From NCBI RefSeq assembly GCF_000165395.2, contig NC_067396.1:248001-312000 (forward strand): 64,000 nucleotides of DNA, given 5' to 3'. This stretch comes from Babesia bovis T2Bo. Lineage: Eukaryota; Apicomplexa; Aconoidasida; Piroplasmida; Babesiidae. This document shows positions 1 to 9,954 of this stretch, piece after piece; position 1 is the stretch's first letter, and the number at the start of each line of letters is the position of its first letter. The position numbers were made by a program, and so were the translations under genes. Below the pieces are notes generated by a model. That model was not told where the DNA came from. It ran no database searches and saw only the letters and a list, made by a program, of their open reading frames with translations.

Positions 1-442
1 CCAGAGCATCAGCTGAAGGACGTGGTACAGGCATAGGCGCATTCACATTACCACGAGAATTCTCCCAGCTGTCCAGATTTATGTCGTAGTGAGTAACTAC
101 CCGAGTGTCATCCATACACTTGACGTCCAGGGAGTACTCAACAGTACAGCGAGAACACTTGTCACTGCAAGTGCACTTGTCACGGTACTCGAAGTTACGA
201 GCGCTACTCGACTCAATGGGTAACAAACCCAACCGGTGAGCAATGTATTCATCATGGAGAACGGATGTGTTCTCCAGTACAGTCACCACCTCAATAGCAA
301 GCGAAGGAATCTCACTTAACATAATACGACGTAAAGAATTAGCAGTAGCCACATCAGCATTCAGAAGGATAAATATCATTTTAGTGCTGGTCAGGCTCAC
401 GATGTCAATCGACGGCCGCAACTGACGACTGCTCCACTCCAT
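1..442 (-). CDS. RPB3: RNA polymerase II subunit RPB3, N-terminal part (cut by window edge)
   Basis: The first 147 residues of a minus-strand protein whose ATG lies at 442-440. It matches the alpha-like subunit of nuclear RNA polymerase II, which heterodimerises with RPB11 and nucleates polymerase assembly. Visible hallmarks are [12 protein letters not shown] (the alpha-motif helix), the [13 protein letters not shown] motif shared by RPB3 and RPAC1 proteins, and a [10 protein letters not shown] cysteine cluster typical of the RPB3 zinc-binding insert. The cysteine cluster favours RPB3 over the Pol I/III subunit RPAC1. The reading frame is open to the window edge, so the C-terminal half lies outside. 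No intron is needed in this part. Confidence 0.88.
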   Translation of the reverse strand, partial: MEWSSRQLRPSIDIVSLTSTKMIFILLNADVATANSLRRIMLSEIPSLAIEVVTVLENTSVLHDEYIAHRLGLLPIESSSARNFEYRDKCTCSDKCSRCTVEYSLDVKCMDDTRVVTHYDINLDSWENSRGNVNAPMPVPRPSADAL

Positions 443-920
443 ATTGAATAGCCAAGCAGCCTTGCAACTCTCTACATACGAACTACAGAAAACCTATACT
501 AAAATCCACGCGTTACCTATCTGGTAAAAAATGTCAACACAATTACAGCCCGTATTGATGCAGCCTATAACCACTCAAATATCTAAATGGTTAAACAGAT
601 TCCTAAGTTTAATCGTTTATACGCCACTTTAGGAGCTGAATATACGTATTGGTATTATCCTATCCAATGGGAAAACGTTATCCCAGTGTAAATATTATCC
701 ACTGTAATTGAACATATAATATAGTAAGTAGTGTGGTATAAGGAAGATATTAAATAGACCTTAGTGAAGGCCCCTTACCTAGACCACTACACAACGGTCG
801 TACACATCAGGTTAAATCTAATGAAAAAAGACCACAGCCAGCGAAATTTATGCATATATAAGTAATAAATACAATAAGTTGAATTGATATATGGTATTTC
901 GTGAATTGAACATAGTAATG
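443..920. other. Intergenic, RPB3 start to Dus stop
   Basis: This 478-base gap separates two minus-strand genes. It holds the presumed RPB3 promoter and the 3' region of the Dus gene. It is AT-rich, with no open frame, tRNA or repeat that I can support. Confidence 0.6.
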
Positions 921-2232
921 TCAGTGCAAAGGGCGGTCTAACGCCTCAGGGTTCACCTCATCCATTATCGCAATTGCACGGCGTATATAGTGACCACATT
1001 TGGTGCCACTCCTCGGATAGTCCAAGGTCTCATACACGTTCATGTCAGAAAGCGCCTGGCGAAATATTTTGGTACCGACCTCACCGTGGAATGTACCTAA
1101 TATGGGCTTTACCAACATACAGACATTCATATCACTAGTGCGCGAAGCTTGGGAATCTATAAAGTTGGCATAGGTTTCCAAAAGAATACGACGAGTCTTG
1201 CAAGTTGCTGGATTGGTAGCTTCACCGTAAATATCAGTATCAACACGAACTAACCCACACGGGTTCTCATAAGCCATGCGACCCACCATCACACCGTAAA
1301 CACCGCGACTCAAAGCGTATTTTATCTCTTCCAAGGACTTGATTCCGCCATTTATTGAAATGTTGAGATTAGGGAATTCCTGACATAACCTATAGACACG
1401 CTCATGATCCAATGGAGGAATAGATCGATTCTTCCTAGGGTTTATGCCATTGAGCCATGCTTTACGAGCATGGACTATAAAATCTGTACAACCTTGATCA
1501 GCAACGGTTGAAATGAAATCACGAACAAATTCATAACTGTCATTGTGATCAACACCAAGCCTATGCTTCACAGTAACAGGAGTACCCAACTCTGAACGGA
1601 GGTGCTTAACTATACGACCAACAAGAGGAGCGTCATTCATTAAAGCAGCACCGAAACAGCCTTTACCAGAAACACGAGTAGAAGGACAACCAACATTTAA
1701 ATTGAATTCGGTATAGCCATACCCAAGGGCTATATTGCCAGCCTTAGACAAACTATCCAAATTGTTACCACCCAGTTGCAATACTATGGGATGCTCATTG
1801 GCATCACAGTGCAGCATACTGCCGACTTTATCAGAATCACCGTATATTAACGATCCGTCAGCCATCATCTCCGTCCATAACTGGGCCCTCTTAGTAATCA
1901 AACGCATGAATTGCCTACAAGGCATGAGAACAACAAGTGAATACCTACCTAAACTCATAATAAGTAATATCTAACATAGGTGCGATTTGAACCAAAGGAC
2001 GGTCATGTGACCGCCCTGAAATGTCAGCGTCTTCCATTGACATGGTATCATGGCACCGAGATACATGAACTAGAGGAATGGAGCCATAAAAATGCTGTCT
2101 AGTGACCCTTGGAGCAGCTGCTCCAACTAAAAAGGACGTTTTGTAACGCTGCGATATTGCAATGGAAGATACTAAAGTATAGCGATAAAGTAAAAAGAAA
2201 AACACAACGATGGGACACTGAAGTATGCACAT
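921..2232 (-). CDS. tRNA-dihydrouridine synthase (DusA-like) with apicoplast-type leader
   Basis: Two exons, complement(1949..2232) and complement(921..1914), joined across a 34-nt GT-AG intron; 425 residues. The join restores APMLDITYYEFRQFMRLITK, the FMN-binding start of the Dus TIM barrel. Further hallmarks are NLNVGCPSTRVSGKGCFGA, with the catalytic cysteine in VGCPS, then VKHRLGVD and INGGI. The enzyme reduces uridines in the tRNA D-loop with FMN and NADPH. Residues 1-25 are strongly hydrophobic and are followed by a Ser/Arg-rich stretch before the barrel, as in bipartite plastid leaders; targeting is an inference. A longer open frame upstream begins with TTG, so the ATG at 2232 was chosen. 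An internal start (MSMEDAD) would give a leaderless cytosolic form. Confidence 0.88.
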
Positions 2233-2407
2233 TGGCGTCGCTACACGCGACGTCAACCTTCTATTTTAATCGCATTGCAATCTGAGGACAGAATTCCATG
2301 TAAAAACATAATCACATATTAATGTGCAACAAGACTCGCACGCCATGGAATCCAACCCAATGTAAATTGACACATCGAGTTACTGTGATATATCACTAAC
2401 CAAACTG

Positions 2408-2920
2408 ATGACAGAAGAACAGATAACAACATCAACAGCTAAAAAGGCACCAATCGTTGATAATTTTGCATTACTGTTCTACGATAACGATGCAACAGAA
2501 GCTGAGTCGCCAGTGTTAAACGTGGAACCTGAGCAAAAGCTCACAAAAGAAGGAGAATATAGAGAAAAGTTGTACAAATCATGGAAGCAAATAGAACAAT
2601 TAAGAGATGAAATAACCGACAAGTACTTGGCAAAACAGTCAACACAAGATAAACTGGATGGCATACTGATGGAATGGCAAGTCCAAGTGCGATTCAATAT
2701 GGCAAATGAACAGACACAACAGTCCGTCAAGGTTAATTACCAACGGATACTCCTATTGTACCAAAAGATACAAGCCCTAACTCTACAACTACAGAATCTA
2801 TACGTCGAAATGGCACTGTTGATTGAAAAAAGGCTTATACACGTTATCGACATACACAAGAAAGCAAGAGAATGCGTGTCCATACTGTACGATAAAAAAG
2901 GTGTGGAGTCCAATGAGTAA
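2408..2920 (+). CDS. Coiled-coil protein, unknown function
   Basis: A single-exon frame of 170 residues starting at an ATG, 175 bases from the divergent Dus start. The first 50 residues are acidic and probably disordered. Residues 50-165 are rich in Leu, Gln, Lys and Glu with heptad-like spacing (YRILLLYQKIQALTLQLQ), so a long helical coiled coil is likely. It has no signal peptide or membrane segment. I do not recognise a family. Small coiled-coil subunits of nuclear or kinetochore complexes look like this, but nothing here proves such a role. Codon use and length favour a real gene over chance. Confidence 0.6.
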   Translation: MTEEQITTSTAKKAPIVDNFALLFYDNDATEAESPVLNVEPEQKLTKEGEYREKLYKSWKQIEQLRDEITDKYLAKQSTQDKLDGILMEWQVQVRFNMANEQTQQSVKVNYQRILLLYQKIQALTLQLQNLYVEMALLIEKRLIHVIDIHKKARECVSILYDKKGVESNE

Positions 2921-3296
2921 CAGTGTACCTGGACCCTGATAAAAACACGTGTAACATATCGCATCAATCTGTATCTAGTATATCTAATCCATAACTGGAA
3001 AGTGTCCGAATAAACTAGGTGCAATTGGCTTGTAACCTATATAGCTTCACAGTGATTATAGAACCACATCTGTCATGCGTAACACTAATAGCTGCTAGAC
3101 TACATCAATAGACTTAAAGACTATAATCACAAGGTGTATCTCAGTCTAGTAATAGTGCCCAGTCGCTAACACCAGGTATTATACTGATAACGTGTTATCC
3201 AAGATACCACAGCTAGATAGAGATTGATTCTATTAACATTTTAATGTTTAAGTTACGCATTTTAACGTAACTCTTATGTGGCACTAAGCCGGTAAA
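2921..3296. other. Convergent intergenic spacer
   Basis: A 376-base spacer between two genes that face each other, so it holds two 3' ends. It is AT-rich, with no supported feature. Confidence 0.6.
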
Positions 3297-4631
3297 CTAC
3301 ATGTATTTATCCAATATCGCAAGGTTGGCTTCCCAAGATGCGTTAGGAACAGCACGCTCACAAATTTCGCGGAGGTCACGCAAACTACCACTGTAGTTAC
3401 GTGCAATATAAAGGTAAATATAAAATATGCCTTGGTAACCCTCGTTGGCCACTAACATTACCGAATATAAACCCATGAAATATCGGTCAATTTGCTCCAA
3501 AACACGATGTGAATTGCCTTTAGACAAATGGCGCAATGAAATATCACGGACTGAAGTGTAAAGGTGCCAAAGATACCATGATAAACGACCGTTCATACGA
3601 GACTTGGATGATACCTCAAGCAACAGGGGTTCCAAATCCATGGAACCAGTACTAAACAGATCCTTGATGCTAGAAAATATGTTACCACCCTTTCTTCGAA
3701 AACGCTTTAAAAACTGACGTGAAGTATATAATTTCAAGCTCCAAACATCACCCTCCTTAGGGAAGTTACACAACAAACGATCCAATATCGAAGTTAACAC
3801 TATTAAACCCTGGTTGTCAGAACGCCTGATTAAACGACCTAGATGTTTAACGGCATAGTGATGTGGCATGAGAATATAAAGCAACAGGGTAGCAGAAGCA
3901 ACAACTACTTTCTGGTATCTGTCACGAGGTGATCGTTCGTGAATAATTCCAGAAGTTAACAAGGTGCGAACACCCCGTAGTGTATTTGTAAGTGGAATAG
4001 GCACCACCTCTTCATCAGGTATATCAAATATACAGGGCACGTTAGCTACAATATGACGGACCACAGATGGTAAAGTACCCCGAGGTGCAATTTTAAAATC
4101 TGGGTGACGCTGGAAACGCTCATAAGTTTCCAACAAATCTACAAAAACATCAGCTATATCAGAAGCACAACACGAGCATTGGACTAGGTGGTACCTGTCA
4201 TCAATTTTACCAACATATAAATGGAGATTGATAAAACCAGGTTGGGCATCCGGGGACCCGTTAATCATCAGATCCTGTATAATACGCTTTTGTGAAGTGT
4301 TGAGCATGTAATTATCATGGGATAATAGGTATTTAATGCCATTGGGTATATCGATGGGTAATGAATGCCCAGCATCAGTGCTACTTAAAGCGGCACCACC
4401 TAACAAGGAAGAACCGAAAAATGTAGCAAAAATATCGTAATTAACGATAGCAAACTCCCTTATTTCGCGAAGATATATGTTGTACAAATTCGAAAGAATA
4501 AAATATAATGAAAGTATATACACGGGAGGCCACTTACGAACAACTCCACGATTTAGATAACAGAACCACGCAAAATCAGTAATCCAAATTAAACTTCCCC
4601 ATTGGTCATCGTCATCCACATCGATCTCCAT
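3297..4631 (-). CDS. Helical protein of 444 residues, unknown function
   Basis: A single long frame. The open frame extends upstream to a TTG, but the first ATG is at 4631 and gives an acidic start (MEIDVDDDD). Several aromatic and leucine-rich stretches occur near residues 10-60, where a membrane or buried helix is possible. The rest alternates basic and hydrophobic helices and ends in ANLAILDKYM. A GTAAGT sits inside the N-terminal part, but no acceptor restores the frame, so I kept it unspliced. I do not recognise the family. It lies tail to tail with the coiled-coil gene and head to head with the 148-residue gene. Confidence 0.6.
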   Translation of the reverse strand: MEIDVDDDDQWGSLIWITDFAWFCYLNRGVVRKWPPVYILSLYFILSNLYNIYLREIREFAIVNYDIFATFFGSSLLGGAALSSTDAGHSLPIDIPNGIKYLLSHDNYMLNTSQKRIIQDLMINGSPDAQPGFINLHLYVGKIDDRYHLVQCSCCASDIADVFVDLLETYERFQRHPDFKIAPRGTLPSVVRHIVANVPCIFDIPDEEVVPIPLTNTLRGVRTLLTSGIIHERSPRDRYQKVVVASATLLLYILMPHHYAVKHLGRLIRRSDNQGLIVLTSILDRLLCNFPKEGDVWSLKLYTSRQFLKRFRRKGGNIFSSIKDLFSTGSMDLEPLLLEVSSKSRMNGRLSWYLWHLYTSVRDISLRHLSKGNSHRVLEQIDRYFMGLYSVMLVANEGYQGIFYIYLYIARNYSGSLRDLREICERAVPNASWEANLAILDKYM

Positions 4632-5056
4632 TAAAATAACTGATCGTGTGTGCCCAGGGAGACTCAACTAGACAATACGGAGTCATGAATGCGTTGCCGC
4701 AAGATGACACATCCCTCAACAGCTATGAGCAATAGTAACCCAACCCGGTTACACACATCAATATGAAAAGTTAACATTGTAAAATGAACTAATGAAGCAA
4801 TTAATAGAAGATTGTGATGTGTATTATCAGTATTCTAGCCCCCATACATTCGACCAATTCGTCCCAAAATAAAGGTCGTATAACACAATATTTTATGTAT
4901 ATTTGGTATATTCAATCGGGGTAACAGTATATCAGTGCGTATCCCGAGTAGCGGTCCTAGAAAGGAATTTATCCAACTCGACTCTGTACCGCTGTAATCA
5001 CTCTCCCTCGAATTACAACAAACGACGGAGAGATTAGATAAAATCAATGTGTTAAA
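4632..5056. other. Divergent intergenic spacer
   Basis: A 425-base spacer between two divergent ATGs, so it probably carries both promoters. It contains a short minus-strand frame (4835-5071) that I regard as chance. Confidence 0.55.
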
Positions 5057-5503
5057 ATGGGTCATGATCACGGTGGTACAGACTCCCTGGGATCAGGTAA
5101 CTCGGAAGATTACTCGCATGGACTGCAGCTGTCTGGAGTATACTGGGAAACTGGTCACAGAACATATGTGCCCTTCTGGTCGAAATTAGTCGTCAAGTTC
5201 ACACCGAAGATCATCGACGATCAGTTGAGAAGACTGCTAGGCCACGCATTACCCGTGGCTTACGAACCCTTTGTCTTCTACGGCCACTCGGGGTACTTCC
5301 GCAGCTACCTGGGAGATCCAGACGTTAGCACCGTTCACGCATTGCGCAGGCGCACTAATTTCTCATTCTATCCAACTGGTGGCAGAACACTAGGACAACT
5401 AGAAAGTAAATTGCAATCGCTAGGTGACTATCACCACGAACTACACGAAAAGGTATTCAGGGAAGTATTGCATTCTGCAAAACAGTTGGATATGTCTCGT
5501 TAA
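5057..5503 (+). CDS. Small conserved-looking protein, unknown function
   Basis: A single-exon frame of 148 residues with an ATG start. The N-terminus is Gly/His/Ser-rich (MGHDHGG). The rest is rich in aromatic residues and histidines, with YWETGHRTYVPFWSK and FYGHSGYFRSYLGDP. It has no clear membrane segment and no classic signal peptide. Small histidine- and aromatic-rich proteins of this size occur among lineage-specific mitochondrial complex subunits of apicomplexans, but that is only a guess. The next same-strand gene starts 57 bases downstream. Confidence 0.55.
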   Translation: MGHDHGGTDSLGSGNSEDYSHGLQLSGVYWETGHRTYVPFWSKLVVKFTPKIIDDQLRRLLGHALPVAYEPFVFYGHSGYFRSYLGDPDVSTVHALRRRTNFSFYPTGGRTLGQLESKLQSLGDYHHELHEKVFREVLHSAKQLDMSR

Positions 5504-5560
5504 CATAGGTACATTGTATATCTGAGAGAAGGGTAGGATACATGCCTGTTAATAGATAAA

Positions 5561-6595
5561 ATGACGTTATGGGTGGTTATGATACTAGGTTGTTTACTAG
5601 AACTTGAAGCGGTCAAATATGGTTTTTCTGGGTTTACATTAGGCTATATCCATAGCAAAGGCAATCGGGCCGTTATATCAGACCATGCGACGTCGGGATA
5701 TAGTGCTCCGTCTAGCAAACGTATTACAAGGTGTATGATAGATCCATTAGAAGGTGTCCCCGGGATAGGAGATGACCCAGGATATGAAATATCGTCGTAT
5801 GAAGATGATACCCACGTGGAAATCACACCAGAGGATCTTGAAGAAGTGGAAACCATATTGAACGATGTCAAAAGGGGACGTTATGGACAAAAGTGGAAAC
5901 AAGAATTGAATACAATACAAAGACATTATGAAAAAAGAGTAGAAGCACTAAATAAAATACCGGGTATGTCAGATGATGCACCTAAACCCAAAGTAAAAGA
6001 TCTATTGAACCAACATGATGAAGCATTAGATAAAGAATTAAAACAGATATTCGATATATCCAACTTTAGGCACCCAACCGAAGAAGAAATATCACAAAGT
6101 ATTAAGCAAAAGGAACGTGAAGAACGCAGTAATGACTATACGGAATCACCTGACCCTGATGAAATATATTTCAGAGACCTGTCAGACAAAAAATCTGGTA
6201 TAAAGGGAATTGAGAATGTAGTAAACACATTCTATAGAGATAAAGGGCTGCTTAATGAACCTATCGTAAGAACCACAGTAAGCAAGTTTGATATACACTG
6301 GAAACAAAATCAACAAAATTTCGATCTGTGGTTCACATGTGTCAACAAAAATGATACAGACAAGGATTATAATATCACCTTTATGCCCAAGGAAGTCACC
6401 ATCACTTACAAGGGTGAACCTGTTGTAATGGAAATGGAAGGCAAACTAGATGTTGATGGGTGTTTCTGGTCAATGCATGAATTGCCTGAAGAAGGCAAAA
6501 TCGTAAACGTGGTACTGCGTAAACGCAGCCCTGAATACTCGGGGACGTGGAAACATCTCTTCCGCGCCACACCTAACACACCGACTCAAAATTAA
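5561..6595 (+). CDS. CS-domain protein with secretory/apicoplast-type leader
   Basis: Single exon, 344 residues. It begins with a hydrophobic signal-like segment (MTLWVVMILGCLLELEA) followed by a Ser/Lys/Arg-bearing stretch to about residue 60, as in bipartite plastid targeting. A long charged helical middle follows (residues 75-230). The C-terminal 110 residues form a CS/p23-type beta-sandwich: KFDIHWKQNQQNFDLWFTC, then YNITFMPKEVTITYKGEP, then a repeat of charged strands ending LRKRSPEYSGTWKHLF. CS domains act as HSP90 or other chaperone cofactors, as in NudC and p23. A CS protein carrying a leader suggests a chaperone partner inside an organelle; the location is inferred. Confidence 0.75.
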   Translation: MTLWVVMILGCLLELEAVKYGFSGFTLGYIHSKGNRAVISDHATSGYSAPSSKRITRCMIDPLEGVPGIGDDPGYEISSYEDDTHVEITPEDLEEVETILNDVKRGRYGQKWKQELNTIQRHYEKRVEALNKIPGMSDDAPKPKVKDLLNQHDEALDKELKQIFDISNFRHPTEEEISQSIKQKEREERSNDYTESPDPDEIYFRDLSDKKSGIKGIENVVNTFYRDKGLLNEPIVRTTVSKFDIHWKQNQQNFDLWFTCVNKNDTDKDYNITFMPKEVTITYKGEPVVMEMEGKLDVDGCFWSMHELPEEGKIVNVVLRKRSPEYSGTWKHLFRATPNTPTQN

Positions 6596-6661
6596 CCTAA
6601 TTACCATAAAAACAAATTAACATTAATTCAATATTAATTTCAATATATTCTTCACTCCAAG

Positions 6662-6853
6662 ATGTTGTACTTAATGCTGCAATACCTGCTCGCGGCCATC
6701 AAGCTGCTCGTGGCTATATCACCACTGCTGGTCATAGTCACGATATTCGTAATCAACAAAAATTGGAACCAACGCTCATCAGATGGATCTAGAAAGGGAC
6801 TGCGCAGTACATATGTCGATTCAGATGACGAAGACGAAACGAAAGAGGATTGA
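6662..6853 (+). CDS. Short single-pass membrane protein
   Basis: A frame of 63 residues with an ATG, 66 bases after the CS-domain gene. Residues 2-31 form one long hydrophobic segment (LLVAISPLLVIVTIFVI). A short basic and then acidic tail ends DSDDEDETKED. The clean division between membrane segment and charged tail looks like a real tail- or signal-anchored peptide and not chance. The opposite strand also has a 69-residue frame here, which I rejected. No family recognised. Confidence 0.45.
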   Translation: MLYLMLQYLLAAIKLLVAISPLLVIVTIFVINKNWNQRSSDGSRKGLRSTYVDSDDEDETKED

Positions 6854-7521
6854 TATGCCAAATTCCCGTCAAATGCATCTTAGCTAGAATGGTGTCAAAA
6901 TAGATCTCACCTACAGGAGCAATGCTCGTGTAACAATGGTCAAATCACAACCAAAGTGTTGCGCGATCATTCAAGCGTCAATGATAGGTATAACATAAGC
7001 TATATCTACTTCCTCGAGAAAGAAGTAACGTTATTTAACCAACTAAATGCGGCTGCAGTGCTCGGATTTATTGGATTGTAACATGACTTTATTACGGATT
7101 TTGCTATATATAGTGGAAAACAAATACTTGTCATGCCAATCATTGAACTGCAATCATTAATCGTGTCTATTTAATTAGTTAACACATTCTTTGATAGAAT
7201 GACTTTTCCATATCGCTGTATCAATCTAAACAACTGTATTGACGCTTGCAAATTATAGGTGTTTATGTGTAACTACTTCAGGTGTGCGTAAAGGAGTTTA
7301 TTCAACATAGAGTGGCGCGGTTGTGTAAAAAGACTATGATAAAATATATTCCATTACGAAATTGCAAAATCGGTAATATGATATTAAATCAGTGGATGTA
7401 AATTGACATAGACACCCTCCAAGCTATCATGGATTCCACTAATAATCTACATTGCGTTAATAACCAATCATTGCATACATATTATACTAGTTCAGTTTTA
7501 TATCGCTAAAAAAATGAAATT
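6854..7521. other. Intergenic, upstream of NFS1
   Basis: A 668-base AT-rich spacer between same-strand genes. No open frame, RNA gene or repeat could be supported; the NFS1 promoter is presumably within it. Confidence 0.6.
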
Positions 7522-9113
7522 ATGTGTGTCATGTTAATGCAAAAAACAGTCAACATGCCGCCTATAAAACTTGGTAATCGCGCTAGAGATGCCTGTCTAC
7601 ATACATACACGAGATGGCAAACGGCGCCATCTAATCATACCAAGCGCCAGTGCCATGGTAGATTGACATCAGAAAACTATGTTGTCGCCTCGCCATTCAT
7701 GGGTCACATATCGAACCGTGACACCCAAGCAGTTTTGAATCCAGTAGCTGCAAAGTATCAGCAAATACGGGCACATCATAATGATAGGGTATACATGGAC
7801 TACCAAGCTACAACACCATTGGATCCAAGAGTCCTGGATAAAATGATGCCGTATTTAACCCATAGCTTTGGAAATCCACATAGTAGAACACATTCCTTTG
7901 GATGGGATGCGGAACACGCCGTAGAAGAAGCACGGTCACAAGTGGCGTCTTTACTCAACTGTGACAGCCGCAGTATCATATTCACATCAGGAGCTACAGA
8001 GTCCAATAACCTAGCACTCAAGGGAATTACCGAATACTACAGTTGCCTACAACACAACGACCAGTCAAAGATTAAGGACCATCTTATCACATCACAGATC
8101 GATCATAAATGCGTACTGCAAACATGCAGACAACTAGAAAATCGGGGATATACCGTGACATACCTAAAGCCAGATAAAAGTGGAATTATCAAACCAGAAG
8201 ATGTGGCAGCCGCAATAACACCAAGAACGTTCATGTGCTCAATCATACACCTGAACAACGAAATTGGCACCATACAAAACATCGCTGCAATCGGTAAAAT
8301 ATGTAGAGAAAAGGGAGTCGTGTTTCATACAGATGGAGCACAGAGCTTTGGGAAAATACCAATTGATTTGTCGGCATTAAATGTCGACCTCATGTCGATA
8401 TCAGGACATAAAATATACGGCCCCAAGGGAGTGGGAGCACTATATGTTGGCCGTAAACCACGCATACGCTTACGACCAATCATAGATGGTGGAGGACAGG
8501 AACGTGGACTGAGGTCAGGAACACTTCCAGCACCGTTAGTCGTGGGACTGGGAGAAGCAGCTAAAGTAGCAAGTGAAGAGATGCATAGAGATCTAGAACA
8601 CGCCAAAAGATTGTGGGATAAACTAGTCCATGGAATGAATGATATTGGCCATGTACATATAAACGGGTCGATACAGGAAGGTGAGCGTTATTGGGGTAAT
8701 CTAAACGTGTCGTTCGAATTCGTTGAAGGAGAGTCATTATTGATGTCACTAAAGAAAGTCGCCCTCTCAAGTGGTAAGTCAGTAACCCATTTAATATGCG
8801 CCATTAGAATTGTTAGTGTTGTTAAACGCTTTAAACTGCTGCATGTCTTGCATTTTCAACACTAATGTCACCCGCAGGCTCCGCGTGCACATCAACCAGT
8901 CTAGAACCCAGCTACGTACTAAGAAGCATTGGAGTAGGAGAGGAAGTAGCACATACATCAATCAGATTCGGCTTGGGAAGGTTTACATCAGAAGCTGATA
9001 TTGATGCACTGCTGGTGGATCTCAGAGGAGCTGTAGAAAGACTAAGGGAGTGTAGCCCACTCTATGAAATGTACATAGAAAAGGAATCTACAGATAATAT
9101 GGTATGGACGTAA
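7522..9113 (+). CDS. NFS1: Cysteine desulfurase NFS1 (IscS type, mitochondrial)
   Basis: Two exons, 7522..8773 and 8878..9113, with a 104-nt intron (GTAAGT...GCAG); 495 residues. The splice rebuilds ALSSGSACTSTSLEPSYVLR, the mobile loop bearing the catalytic cysteine. Other hallmarks are YMDYQATTPLDPRV, SGATESNNLALKG, HTDGAQ and SGHKIYGPKGVGALY, which contains the PLP-binding lysine. The enzyme takes sulfur from cysteine for Fe-S cluster assembly on ISCU, with ISD11. The first 90 residues are basic and Arg/His-rich, consistent with a mitochondrial presequence. It has the long C-terminus of the NFS1/IscS group and not that of the plastid SufS type. Confidence 0.96.
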
Positions 9114-9954
9114 TCATACAGATCCATAGAAAAAATTTTCTACTCGTTTTCCTTGAAGGTGACTCAAATTGTAATGTTCCTAGAATTAACAGATCTAGGC
9201 TACCAATTGCATAATGAAACGATTCCAAGTATGTTGAGTTCAAGTGACTGTATTTGCTGTAGTAGCATTCCTTATATTAGCTGGAAATACCCAATGTTCG
9301 TAATTATTGCTATAATATATATGATTGACCAAAGGAATACAGAGTGCATCAAAAGTAATAATGCTTGTTTACATGTCAATGGACTGCAATGTTGTAAACA
9401 ACATGTGGTTCGACTCTACCCTGATTACGTACTTACCATGTTTTATCTAGGCTAAACGTGTTTATATAAGTTATTAATCTTTATTTGTATACTTTGACTA
9501 TATTAGACACTGATTATACGGAAAGGTGCCATGATGAGCGCCATCGAGCCAGGTCTTTTCGGAAGGATGGATTTATTTTTAATATACATACATAATAATA
9601 ACCTATTCGCACGTGTATTGATAGCATATGTTTCTGATTACAACAAAATTCATGAATCTAGACTTGATTATAAACGGATCCAGAAAAACAGTATGATGCG
9701 ATGATTTTGAGGAGCATAGTGACACTGGCATACCACTCCTCTTGAACACAGTGAATCAGACATGGTGCGAAGCTCTATACTGTCTTAAATAAATCTGAAC
9801 CTTATTTGTATACACCGAATATATCGTTTTTTAACCATAGGCCACGGATAGTAATCAGGCCTTCATGGGCAACATTCAGCACTGCCAGAAATAAAACCCC
9901 AAAACAAATTGCTCTATCTGGATTCTATATATACAAACATCTCAATAGATCAAA
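9114..9954. other. Intergenic with two GC-richer patches
   Basis: An 841-base gene-free stretch. A 100-residue frame at 9153-9455 has no recognisable content and I regard it as chance. Two patches (about 9520-9570 and 9690-9775) are richer in G and C than the surroundings. A 12-mer, TTATTTGTATAC, occurs at 9481-9492 and again at 9802-9813. A small RNA gene is possible, but I could not identify one. Confidence 0.5.

Noticed and set aside
4835..5071. 78-codon minus-strand frame overlapping the 5057 gene start
   Set aside because: It overlaps the start and presumed promoter of a better frame and has no features.
6652..6861. 69-codon minus-strand frame opposite the small membrane protein
   Set aside because: The plus-strand frame has a much more coherent membrane-plus-acidic-tail layout.
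9414..9424. GGTTCGACTCT resembling a tRNA T-loop
   Set aside because: No acceptor, D or anticodon stems can be built around it.
9153..9455. 100-codon frame downstream of NFS1
   Set aside because: Cysteines are scattered without pattern, there is no plausible start context and no splice partner.
9540..9585. GCCAGGTC...GGAAGGA resembling the SRP RNA domain IV tip
   Set aside because: The required AGCA side and pairing helix are absent, so the match is superficial.
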